Positions 40,790-48,896 of a DNA stretch of 64,000 nucleotides are shown here, piece after piece. Below the pieces are notes generated by a model. The model was not told the DNA's origin, did not search any database, and saw only the letters and a list, made by a program, of their open reading frames with translations. Within the stretch, counting starts at the first letter, position 1. Every line of letters begins with the position of its first letter. Origin of the DNA: JBKBRC01 sp046292345. GTDB taxonomy: Bacteria > Bacteroidota > Rhodothermia > Rhodothermales > Rubricoccaceae. The DNA lies in the NCBI GenBank assembly GCA_046292345.1, contig JBKBRC010000009.1:1-64000 (forward strand), given 5' to 3'. The position numbers and the translations under genes were made by a program.

Positions 40790-43657
40790 TCAGAACGGGA
40801 AGCCGCCGCCGCCGCGCCCGCCGGTGCTCGGGCGGACGGTGTAGGTGAGCACGAGCTGCACGTAGCGCTGGAGCGTGTTCGCGAGCGTGCCCTGCACGTA
40901 GAGATCCGTAACGGTGCGGTTGTAGTTGGCGTTCTGGTTGAGGATGTCCGTCACCGCGAGGCGCAGTTCGGCCGGGCGGCCCGGCAGCAGGCGCTGCCCG
41001 AGGCTTGCGTTCCAGAGCAGGTAGGGATCGCGGCCCTCGATGCCGGCGAAGGTCTGGTGGAGCGCGTCAGTGCGGAAGACCGTGCCCCAGGGCAGCTCCA
41101 CGTTGAGCGCCGCGCGCGAGGTCTGGGTCAGGAACTGCCGGTCCTGCCCGCCGGGCGCGTTCGAGCGGGCAATCGTGTAGGCCGAGTTGGTGCCGAGCGA
41201 GAAGTCCACCTGGGGCGAGATGTTGCTCGTGAGCGAGAGCCCCGGCCCGAGGAACGTGTTGCGCGTGGCGCGGTCCTCGCCGTTGAGGCGCGAGGGCGTG
41301 CGGCTGTGCGAGACGAACGCGGTCGCGTTGAGGTTGGAGCGCAGCGCGCGCACCGGCATGCCGACGGACGTGAACATCCGCGCGGCGTAGCGCCCGTCGA
41401 GGTTTTGCGGCTGCGTGAGGCGGCCCCCCGGCGCGAGCGTCACGTCGGGCGTGACCTCGGTCGGGGCGGTCACGACGGTCGTCGCGGTGCCGATGGGGTT
41501 GAACGAATAGTCGCCGTTGAGGCCTACGATGAACGTGCGGCCCTGCATGAACTGCGTGTTCAGGAAGCGCACGCCGCCGCTCAGGCGCGTCTCGGGGCTC
41601 AGGTCCGGGTTGCCGCGCGAGACCTGGAGCGCGTTGGCCACGTCCACGGCGCTATCGAGCTGCTCAATCGAAGGCGTGTTGGTGGTCGCGCGGAGGTTGA
41701 GGTTGAGGTTGCGCGTCCGGCTCCACTCGTAGCGCGCCGAGAGGGTCGGGAGGATCGTCAGGAACGAGCGCGCGTCGTCCTGGGCGAACGGGAACGTCTG
41801 CGTGCGCGCCTGCCGCGCCAGCTGCGCGTCGAGCGTGGTGGTGACGGTGAGGCGCTCGCCGCGGAAGCGGTAGCCCGTGCCGGCGCGGTAGGTCGTCAGG
41901 CCGGACTGCAGGCGGGCCGAGCGCGTCGAGTCCGCAACGGGGACGCCCGTGAGCAGGTCGAAGTAGAGCCGCTCGGACTCGGTCTCCTGCGCGCCGAGCG
42001 TGGCCGAGAGGAGGGCGGCGTGGCGCTGCCCGAACGACTGCGAGAGCGTGCCCGTGAGCGTGAAGCCGAGGCCGTTGGAGCCGATGTCGCCCGTCTGATC
42101 GATCAGGATGACGCCGGCCGGGCGGAACGTGTTCGTCTCCGAGGCCAGCGCCTGCTCGCGGTCACGGTCGGTGTAGGTCGTCGAGAGGTTGAACGAGACC
42201 GTGCGCCGTGCGGCCGGCCAGCGGTGCCGGAAGAGCAGCTCGTTGCTGAACGAGACGGCCGTGCTCCGCGCCGTCTCGGCATCGGAGGCCTCGCTGAGCA
42301 CCCCGCCGTCGTTCTGCGTTACGCCGGTCACGGTGCCCGTCGTGCGGCGCATCTGCGTCGTCATGCGCGGGCGGAGCTGCAGGGCCGTCTCCGGGCCGAA
42401 GGCGGCGTTGAGGCGCCCCGTGAGGCGGTGGTTGACAGTCCGGCCCTCGCTCTGCGTGCGCTCGTCGTAGCGCTGGCCGGAGAACTCCTCAGAGACGAAC
42501 TGCTGGTCGACGATCTGGAGCAGCGTGTTGTCGGTCTGGTTGCCGAAGTAGCTGCCCGTCACCTCGACACGGCGCGACCAGCGGTCGGAGTAGTTGAGCC
42601 CGAGCGCGTGCGTCGTCGCGATGCCGTTCTGGGGCGCCACGCCGAAGTCCCCGCCGAAGCCCCCGAAGCCGCCGCCGAAGCCGCCGCGCCCGCCGCCGGC
42701 CATGCGCAGAAAGCGCGCGGCCATGCCACCGCCCGCGCCCGAGAGCCCGATCAGGTCCTCGAAGGCGAAGTTCTGCTGCCCGATGTTGTTGGACTGCGCG
42801 ACCACGTTGAGCCGGCGCTGGCCCTGGAGCACGTTCACGTTCAGGCCCGCCTGGTACGTCTCGGCGTTGCCGAAGCCGCCGTAGGCGCGCCCGAAGGCCG
42901 TGTTGCGCATGTTGGCGCGCGAGACGAGGTTGACCGTGCGCACGCGCTCGCCGTCGTCGAAGCCCGAGAAGCGGCTGGCATCGGTGAGGCCCTCGAACGT
43001 CTCGACCTGCGAGACGAGCTCGGCCGGCAGGTTGCGCAGCGACGAGGCCGCGTCGCCGCCGAAGAGGTCGCGCCCGTCGAGCGTGACGCGCTGCACGGCC
43101 TGGCCCTGAATCTGGAGCTGCCCGCTCTCGTCCACGGACGCGCCCGGGATGCGGCGCACGAGGTCCTCGGCCGTGGCGTCGCGGTTGACCTGGAACTGGC
43201 GCGCGTCGAAGGCGAGCGTGTCGCCGCGCTGGTCCGCGATGATGGCGCGGCCCTCGACGCTGACCTGCCCGAGCGAGCGGGCGTCCTCGCGCAGGCGCAG
43301 CTCGCCGGCCATGACCGGGCGGCCGTCGTAGCGGAGCGTCTGGCGCAGCGGCACGTAGCCGACGAACGAGGCCTCGAGGAGGTAGACGCCATGGGCGATG
43401 CCGCGCAGCACGAAACGGCCCTGCCCGTCGGCAGCGACGCCCGTGACGAGGCTGCTGTCGGCCGGGAGGCGGAGCGTGACCGTGGCGCCAGGGAGCGGGG
43501 AGCCCCCGTTATCCGCCACCACCGTGCCGACGACGGCCGGCATGGCCTGCCCGGCGGGAGGGGCCGCCGGTGCACCCGCCGGTCGCTGCGCAAAAGCGGG
43601 CGCGGCGAGCGCGCACGAGAGCATGCACGAAAGGGCGAGGAGAAGCAACGAGCGCAT
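40790..43657 (-). CDS. Outer-membrane beta-barrel family protein (TonB-receptor-like, OMP_b-brl_3)
   Basis: The 955-residue protein starts at the ATG at 43657 with signal peptide SCALAAPAFA. Residues about 45-125 are a carboxypeptidase-regulatory-like domain (GTVVADNGGSPLPGATVTL). A plug follows (DTLAFDARQFQVNRDATAED, LVRRIPGASVDESG, ITLDGR-like VTLDGRDLFGGD), then a long barrel of the PF14905 type. A Gly/Phe-rich loop (GGGRGGFGGGFGGFGGDFG) lies around residue 300, and the C-terminus is again Gly-rich (GGRGGGGFPF). The substrate is unknown. Family members are often of unknown import or adhesion role. Confidence 0.82.
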   Translation of the reverse strand: MRSLLLLALSCMLSCALAAPAFAQRPAGAPAAPPAGQAMPAVVGTVVADNGGSPLPGATVTLRLPADSSLVTGVAADGQGRFVLRGIAHGVYLLEASFVGYVPLRQTLRYDGRPVMAGELRLREDARSLGQVSVEGRAIIADQRGDTLAFDARQFQVNRDATAEDLVRRIPGASVDESGQLQIQGQAVQRVTLDGRDLFGGDAASSLRNLPAELVSQVETFEGLTDASRFSGFDDGERVRTVNLVSRANMRNTAFGRAYGGFGNAETYQAGLNVNVLQGQRRLNVVAQSNNIGQQNFAFEDLIGLSGAGGGMAARFLRMAGGGRGGFGGGFGGFGGDFGVAPQNGIATTHALGLNYSDRWSRRVEVTGSYFGNQTDNTLLQIVDQQFVSEEFSGQRYDERTQSEGRTVNHRLTGRLNAAFGPETALQLRPRMTTQMRRTTGTVTGVTQNDGGVLSEASDAETARSTAVSFSNELLFRHRWPAARRTVSFNLSTTYTDRDREQALASETNTFRPAGVILIDQTGDIGSNGLGFTLTGTLSQSFGQRHAALLSATLGAQETESERLYFDLLTGVPVADSTRSARLQSGLTTYRAGTGYRFRGERLTVTTTLDAQLARQARTQTFPFAQDDARSFLTILPTLSARYEWSRTRNLNLNLRATTNTPSIEQLDSAVDVANALQVSRGNPDLSPETRLSGGVRFLNTQFMQGRTFIVGLNGDYSFNPIGTATTVVTAPTEVTPDVTLAPGGRLTQPQNLDGRYAARMFTSVGMPVRALRSNLNATAFVSHSRTPSRLNGEDRATRNTFLGPGLSLTSNISPQVDFSLGTNSAYTIARSNAPGGQDRQFLTQTSRAALNVELPWGTVFRTDALHQTFAGIEGRDPYLLWNASLGQRLLPGRPAELRLAVTDILNQNANYNRTVTDLYVQGTLANTLQRYVQLVLTYTVRPSTGGRGGGGFPF

Positions 43658-43868
43658 CGGAGCGGGCGGATGAAGGGGGCGTAGGCAGCGCAAGAAACAG
43701 GCGCGGGCGCGCCGTCCGCCGCGCGGAAGTGTGCCCGGCCTGTGTCGAATCCGTCGCAACAGGTTTTATATCGTATGAAGCAGCCTCGGCGCCGGGCGTG
43801 AGACCTCGGACCCTCCGCCCGCGTACTGCCGGCCCGCGTACACGGTGCTCCCGGCAAAGGTCCCGCGC

Positions 43869-44585
43869 ATGACCCTGCTTTACGTTTTCCCGCATCCCGA
43901 CGACGAATCCTTCGGCCCGGCGCCAGCCATTGCGCGGCAGGCGCGCGAGGGACACGCCGTGCACGTACTCACGCTCACGCGCGGCGGCGCGACCCGCCAG
44001 CGCCACCGCCTGCGACTGTCTGTGGAAGCGATGGGCGCCGTGCGCGAGCGCGAGATGCGCTGCGTGGCGCGCACGCTCGGGCTGGCCGGGCTCACCGTGC
44101 TCGACCTGCCCGACGGGGGCCTGGCCGACCTCGACCCCCGCCGCGTGGAGCAGCCGGTGCGAGAGGCCCTCGAGCGGCTGTGCCCGGAGGTCCTCGTGAC
44201 GTATGCCGTCTTCGGCAACTCGGGCCATGCAGACCATCTCGTCGTGCACGCGGCCGTCAAGCGGGTCTTCTGTGCGCTCCGCGATACCGTGCCGCGCCGC
44301 GCACCGCGCCGGCTCGCCCTCTTCGCGCTCGTGGAGGGCGAGATGGAGGGCGCTGCGGCGCACCTGCGCGGCGTGGACCCGGCGCGCATCGGCGCCCGCG
44401 TCGCGTTCTCGGCCGAAGACCGCGCGCGCGCCGAGGCCGCGCTCGCGTGCTACGAGACCTACGCCGAGGTCGTGCGCAAGCACCGGCCGCTCGAGCAGGT
44501 CGCCGCCGGCGTGGCGTTCGAGCTCTTCGGCGAGCCGGCCCGCGCGACGCCGCTGCGCGCGCTCACCGACGCGCTGCCGGACTGA
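43869..44585 (+). CDS. PIG-L/LmbE-family N-deacetylase
   Basis: The 238-residue soluble enzyme has the zinc motif HPDDE (VFPHPDDESFG, residues about 10-15) and the late HADH motif (GNSGHADHLVVH) that completes the zinc site of the PIG-L family. Such enzymes remove acetyl groups from N-acetylglucosaminyl compounds, for example BshB in bacillithiol synthesis or LmbE-type proteins. No other thiol-synthesis gene is nearby, so the substrate is open. The start at 43869 is preferred over an in-frame ATG eight codons earlier because the conserved fold begins at once (MTLLYVFPHPDDE). Confidence 0.88.
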   Translation: MTLLYVFPHPDDESFGPAPAIARQAREGHAVHVLTLTRGGATRQRHRLRLSVEAMGAVREREMRCVARTLGLAGLTVLDLPDGGLADLDPRRVEQPVREALERLCPEVLVTYAVFGNSGHADHLVVHAAVKRVFCALRDTVPRRAPRRLALFALVEGEMEGAAAHLRGVDPARIGARVAFSAEDRARAEAALACYETYAEVVRKHRPLEQVAAGVAFELFGEPARATPLRALTDALPD

Positions 44586-44713
44586 CGCGTACCCCCGCGC
44601 GCCGCGGCGCCCGTTTCCCCGGCTTCTTCGCCCCGTCCCGGACGCTGGCGTCCTAGCTTGTCCTCCCATCCCTTCGGGGCGGCCTGCGCGGGCTGCCCCT
44701 TTTTCATGCGCCC

Positions 44714-44785
44714 CCGCCGGTCCTGGCCCATCCGCCGGTCCTGATCCATCCGCCGGTCCTGATCCATCCGCCGGCCCCGATCCAT
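44714..44785 (+). repeat. 18-bp x 4 tandem repeat running into the typA start codon
   Basis: Four units of ccgccggtcctgatccat (first and last variant) end with the AT of the typA ATG at 44784. The array thus replaces the whole leader where a ribosome-binding site would sit. Each unit also ends in ...ccat, resembling the start context ccATG. Confidence 0.92.
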
Positions 44786-46649
44786 GCAGCAAGAGCACCT
44801 TCGCAACGTCGCCATCATCGCCCACGTCGATCACGGCAAGACGACCCTCGTGGACGCGCTGCTCTGGCAGGCCGGCACCTTCCGCGCCAACCAGGAGGTC
44901 GCCGAGCGCGTCATGGACTCGATGGACCTCGAGCGCGAGAAGGGCATCACGATCATGGCCAAGAACACGGCCGTGCGCTACACCACGCCGGCCGACGGCC
45001 CGCTCGGCGGCGCCGAGGTCAAGATCAACATCGTCGACACGCCCGGCCACGCCGACTTCGGCGGCGAGGTCGAGCGCACGCTCCGCATGGTCGACGGCGT
45101 GCTCCTGCTCGTCGACGCGGCCGAGGGGCCGCTGCCGCAGACGCGCTTCGTGCTCTCGAAGGCGCTCGCGCTCGGCTTGCCGGCCATCGTCGTCATCAAC
45201 AAGATCGACCGCTCGGACGCGCGCCCCGAGGAGGTGCTGAGCGAGGTCTACGACCTGTTCATCGACGTCGGGGCCGACGAGCACCAGATCGAGTTCCCGG
45301 TCGTCTACGCCGTCGCCCGCGACGGGCAGTGCACGACCACGCTCGGCGCCGGCATGACCGACCTCAAGCCCATCTTTGAGGCCATCGTGGCTACGATCCC
45401 GCCGCCGGGCGGCGACCGCGGGGCGTCGGTACAGGTGCTCGTGACCGACGTCAAGCCGGACCCCTACCTTGGGCCGATTGCCATCGGGCGCGTCGTGCAG
45501 GGCCACCTCCGCGAGAAGCAGCGCGTTGTGCTCTGCCACCGCGACGGCCGCCGTACGAACGCGCAGGTGACGGCGCTCTTCGTCAGCGAGGGCCTCGAGC
45601 GCGCGGCCGTGCCCGAGGCCGGTGCCGGCGAGATTGTCTCCATCGGCGGCGTGGGCGGCATTGGCCTCGGCGAATCCATCGCCGACGCCGAGGACCCGCA
45701 GCCGCTCGAGCCGCTGGCCATCGACGAGCCCACGCTCTCGATGGAGTTCCGCGTCAACGACAGCCCGTTCGCCGGCCGCGACGGCAAGTACGTCACGAGC
45801 CGCAACCTCCGCGACCGGCTCCTGCGCGAGGGCGAGGCCAACCTGGCACTGCGGATCGAGGAGACGGCCTCGGCCGAGCGGTTCCTCGTCTTCGGCCGCG
45901 GCGAGCTGCAGCTGGCCATCCTGATCGAGCAGATGCGCCGCGAGGGCTACGAATTCGCCGTCGGCATGCCGCAGGTACTCACCAAGGAGATCGACGGGGT
46001 GGTGCACGAGCCCTACGAGCGCGCCACGATCGACGTGCAGGAGCCTTACATGGGGGTGGTGATCGAGAAGCTGGGTACGCGGCGCGGGCAGATGGTCAAG
46101 ATGCAGAACAACGGCTCCGGGCGCGTGCGCATGGAGTTCGAGATCCCCGCGCGCGGGCTGATCGGCTACCGCACCGAGTTCCTGACCGATACCAAGGGTA
46201 CGGGCATTCTGACGCACCTCTTCGACGGCTACCGCCCGTGGGCCGGGGCCATCACGCACCGCGCCTCGGGCGCGCTCGTTGCCGACCGCCCCGGCAAGGC
46301 GACCGCCTACGCCATCCTCGGCTTGCAGGAGCGGGGGCAGCTCTTCGTCGGTCCGGCCGAGGAGGTCTACAGCGGCATGATCGTGGGCGAGAACGCGCGC
46401 GACGAGGACCTCGAAGCCAACATCACCAAGGAGAAAAAGCTGACGAACATGCGCGCTGCGAGCGCGGACTCGTTCGAGAAGCTCGAGCCGCCGCGCCGGC
46501 TCTCGCTCGAGGAGGCGATCGAGTTCATCCGCGAGGACGAGCTGATCGAGGTCACGCCGACGGCCGTGCGTCTGCGCAAGCGCCACCTCGACGCCAACGA
46601 GCGCGCGCGCGCGGCGCGCAACCGCAAGGCCGAGATCAAAGGCGCCTGA
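44784..46649 (+). CDS. typA: Translational GTPase TypA/BipA
   Basis: The 621-residue GTPase has G1 AHVDHGKTTL at residues 13-22, G2/switch EREKGITIMAKNT, G3 DTPGHADFGGEVER and G4 NKIDR, with the EF-G-like domains III and V. The TypA-specific C-terminal domain shows YRTEFLTDTKGTGIL, GALVADRPGKATAYAI and ITKEKKLTNMRAASAD. TypA binds the 70S ribosome and helps 50S assembly and growth under stress. Length and all motifs match the family. It lies downstream of a 4-copy 18-bp repeat. The next gene starts 28 bp after its stop. Confidence 0.97.
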   Translation: MQQEHLRNVAIIAHVDHGKTTLVDALLWQAGTFRANQEVAERVMDSMDLEREKGITIMAKNTAVRYTTPADGPLGGAEVKINIVDTPGHADFGGEVERTLRMVDGVLLLVDAAEGPLPQTRFVLSKALALGLPAIVVINKIDRSDARPEEVLSEVYDLFIDVGADEHQIEFPVVYAVARDGQCTTTLGAGMTDLKPIFEAIVATIPPPGGDRGASVQVLVTDVKPDPYLGPIAIGRVVQGHLREKQRVVLCHRDGRRTNAQVTALFVSEGLERAAVPEAGAGEIVSIGGVGGIGLGESIADAEDPQPLEPLAIDEPTLSMEFRVNDSPFAGRDGKYVTSRNLRDRLLREGEANLALRIEETASAERFLVFGRGELQLAILIEQMRREGYEFAVGMPQVLTKEIDGVVHEPYERATIDVQEPYMGVVIEKLGTRRGQMVKMQNNGSGRVRMEFEIPARGLIGYRTEFLTDTKGTGILTHLFDGYRPWAGAITHRASGALVADRPGKATAYAILGLQERGQLFVGPAEEVYSGMIVGENARDEDLEANITKEKKLTNMRAASADSFEKLEPPRRLSLEEAIEFIREDELIEVTPTAVRLRKRHLDANERARAARNRKAEIKGA

Positions 46650-46677
46650 GCCGCTGTGAGGACCGGAGGATGGTCCC

Positions 46678-47853
46678 GTGCCGCGCAGCACGCCCTCTCG
46701 TCCCCCCGAACTGCCCCGTGCAGTGAACCCGTTCGACCTGCCCGACGCCGACGAACTGCCTCTCTTCCGGGACGACGCGCCGGGGGGGCGGGCGCGCTTT
46801 GGCCGGAGAGACGCGGCTCGCCGGGCGTTCGAGGAGTTCTACGTCTTCGTCGCCGTCGCCGAGCGCGTCGAGGACGTCCGGCCCTCGGATCTGCTACGCA
46901 TCGGGCGCCGGCATGGCGTGGACCTGGCGGAGCACTTCCTCGCCGAGCGCGCGGCGCTCTACGAGCGCTACGTCGAGGCGCTGGCCGAGAACGTGTTATC
47001 GCCTCCGGCCGAGGCGCGGCTTGCGGAAGACCGTGCGCGCTTGCAGGGCTTCGCGGCGGCGCTGCATCTCCCGGCCGAGGAGGTGCACGCGGCGCACGGG
47101 CGCGCCTTCGGACGTCTCGCCCTTCGCGCCGTGGCCGGCCTGCACCTGGACGCTGCTGAGCGCAGCCGTCTCGGCTGGGCCCAGCGCGCACTCGGGCTCG
47201 ATGCCGGCGTGGCACGAGCGGCTTACGAAGCGCTCGCGCGCGAGCAGCTCGTGCTGGCCCTCGCACGCCTCCTCGCCGACGGGCGCTTTTCGGCCGCGGA
47301 CGCGGAGGACCTGGCGCGAGCGCAGGAGGCGCTCGGGGCAACGCTGCCGGCAGAGCTGCAATCCCTGGCGGCGCAGACCCGGGGGACGGTCTCGCTGCCG
47401 CGTTCGTGGGCGCTCGGGTTCCGCCTGGGCTCTGGCGAGCAACTCTACGCTGTCGTGTTCGGACGCTGGCAGCGGGTCCTCGTGGGTCGGCTCGCCGCGG
47501 CGCTCGGGCATGGCGAAGAGCCTCGTCTGGAGAAGCAACTGGCGCAGCTGAGGCGGACGGCCCGGATGGGGTTCCCGGAAAATGCGCTGCACGGGCCCGT
47601 CTCCGTTGGGCGCGTTGCCGTGACGAGCCGCCGCCTCCTGCTACTACCGCTCGGCGCACGCCGGCGCGTCTGGCCCCTCGCAGAACTGCGCGGGGTTGTG
47701 GCGTTCGCCGAGGGGGTGCTGTTTTACCCGGCCGGCCGCCGGCACGGTGTGTTCGCAGCGCTCGACGAGCAGGATGCCGCCTGCGTCGTGAACGCAGCGC
47801 GCACCGCAGCCGCTCGGGGCGAGCACTCGGTCAGGGTCTCGGGTCCCGAGTGA
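46678..47853 (+). CDS. Uncharacterised protein with TerB-like helical middle and PH/GRAM-like C-terminus
   Basis: The 391-residue soluble protein starts with GTG at 46678, 28 bp after typA. Residues about 95-215 are helical with two similar blocks (EDRARLQGFAAALHLPAEEV and LGWAQRALGLDAGVARAAY), as in TerB/tellurite-resistance-like repeats. Residues about 295-375 form a PH-like strand pattern (VSVGRVAVTSRRLLLLPLG, VWPLAELRGVVAFAEGVLFY). The RVAVTSRRLLLL segment is typical of bacterial PH or short GRAM domains. No catalytic residues are apparent. I do not know its function; it may bind lipid or protein partners. Confidence 0.6.
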   Translation: MPRSTPSRPPELPRAVNPFDLPDADELPLFRDDAPGGRARFGRRDAARRAFEEFYVFVAVAERVEDVRPSDLLRIGRRHGVDLAEHFLAERAALYERYVEALAENVLSPPAEARLAEDRARLQGFAAALHLPAEEVHAAHGRAFGRLALRAVAGLHLDAAERSRLGWAQRALGLDAGVARAAYEALAREQLVLALARLLADGRFSAADAEDLARAQEALGATLPAELQSLAAQTRGTVSLPRSWALGFRLGSGEQLYAVVFGRWQRVLVGRLAAALGHGEEPRLEKQLAQLRRTARMGFPENALHGPVSVGRVAVTSRRLLLLPLGARRRVWPLAELRGVVAFAEGVLFYPAGRRHGVFAALDEQDAACVVNAARTAAARGEHSVRVSGPE

Positions 47854-47874
47854 GGCGCTCCCGGGCGGAGCGTT

Positions 47875-47902
47875 TCCTGCGAGTCTGCTCCTGCGAGTCT
47901 GC
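47875..47902. repeat. 14-bp x 2 tandem repeat after the TerB/PH-like gene
   Basis: tcctgcgagtctgc occurs twice in a row, 22 bp after the stop codon, in the 95-bp gap between convergent genes. Confidence 0.8.
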
Positions 47903-47948
47903 ACGCTTCGTCCGCGCGTGCGCCTCGGCCGCGCCTTACCGAATGCGC

Positions 47949-48806
47949 TTAGAGGACTCCGATGCGCTGCGCGCACGCCTCGAGCTCCTTGCGCTGCGTG
48001 GGCGTGAGCGAGCGCGGGATGGTCACCTCGATCTCCACGAACAGGTCGCCCGTCCCCTGTCGCGACGCGACGCCCTGACCGCGCAGGCGCAGGCGTTCGC
48101 CCGGCTGCGTCCCCGGTGCGATCGGCACCCGGATCGTCTGGCCGTAGGCATTCGTGATCGAGCGCGTCGTGCCGAAGATGGCTTCGAAGGCCGAAATCGT
48201 CTCGACGATATGGAGGTGGTTGCCCTCGCGCCGGAAGCGCGGGCTCGGCTCGACGCGGAACGTGACGTAGAGGTCGCCGCGGTCTCCGTTGGGGCCGGGC
48301 TCGCCGTGTCCGCGCACGCGGATCTTGACGCCTGAGCGGACTCCCTGGGGGATGGCGAGCCGGACGACCTCGTTGTTGGCGAGCCGTACCTCGGTGTGTC
48401 CACCCCGGATGGCCTGGTCGAACGACAGGTTGACAATCGTCTCGGTATCACGCCCCTGCCCAGCCATGTGGTACGGGGGCGCGAAGAAGGGGTCGAACGG
48501 CGGTGGGTCTGGGAAGTCGCCGTTGGTACCGTCGAGCGGGAAGGGTGGCACGAAGCCATCCATGGGCGAGCGTGGCCCGTAGAACGGGCTGCGACGGGCG
48601 CGGTCATAGGCCCGGCGCGACTCCGGGCTGCCGAGCACGTCGTAGGCCTCCTGGATGGCACGGAAATGCTCGGCCGCGCCTGCGTCGCCGGCGTTGTGGT
48701 CCGGATGGTACGCGTGCGCAAGCCGGCGGTACGCCTGCTTGATCTCCTCTTCGGAAGCCGTCTCGGCCACGCGAAGTACGCGGTAAAAGTCGGTAGTTTC
48801 AGACAT
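47949..48806 (-). CDS. DnaJ/CbpA-type co-chaperone without zinc finger
   Basis: The 285-residue protein has an N-terminal J-domain with HPD at residues 34-36 (AYHPDHNAG). A linker rich in Pro and Phe follows (FVPPFPLDG, DPPPFDPFFAPP). Two beta-sandwich substrate-binding domains come next (VNLSFDQAIRGGHTEVRL, GDRGDLYVTFRVEPSPRFRREG). There is no CxxCxGxG zinc centre, which makes it a type B/CbpA-like Hsp40. It stimulates DnaK. There is no CIRCE element in its 90-bp upstream gap. Confidence 0.93.
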   Translation of the reverse strand: MSETTDFYRVLRVAETASEEEIKQAYRRLAHAYHPDHNAGDAGAAEHFRAIQEAYDVLGSPESRRAYDRARRSPFYGPRSPMDGFVPPFPLDGTNGDFPDPPPFDPFFAPPYHMAGQGRDTETIVNLSFDQAIRGGHTEVRLANNEVVRLAIPQGVRSGVKIRVRGHGEPGPNGDRGDLYVTFRVEPSPRFRREGNHLHIVETISAFEAIFGTTRSITNAYGQTIRVPIAPGTQPGERLRLRGQGVASRQGTGDLFVEIEVTIPRSLTPTQRKELEACAQRIGVL

Positions 48807-48896
48807 GGTCGGACAGAGCCTCCGCCTCGTCAGGCCGCGTCTGTCAGGGTGGCAGCGCCGCCTTTCACAATCCGCAGGGTTCTAAGATCGTGCCAC

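Noticed and set aside
40433..43684. 1083-codon plus-strand frame opposite the beta-barrel gene
   Set aside because: Composition is Arg/Glu/Val-rich with no fold; the minus-strand barrel protein is convincing.
44714..44785. Possible CRISPR array from short repeated units
   Set aside because: Units are directly adjacent with no unique spacers, only four copies, and no cas genes are in the window. The same holds for the other tandem arrays.
43509..46691. 1060-codon open frame on the minus strand opposite typA and the PIG-L gene
   Set aside because: Shadow frame. typA and the deacetylase have all their motifs on the plus strand.
46678..47853. Call as a genuine tellurite-resistance protein
   Set aside because: Only the helical pattern is TerB-like. 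There is no ter gene cluster nearby, so I left the function open.
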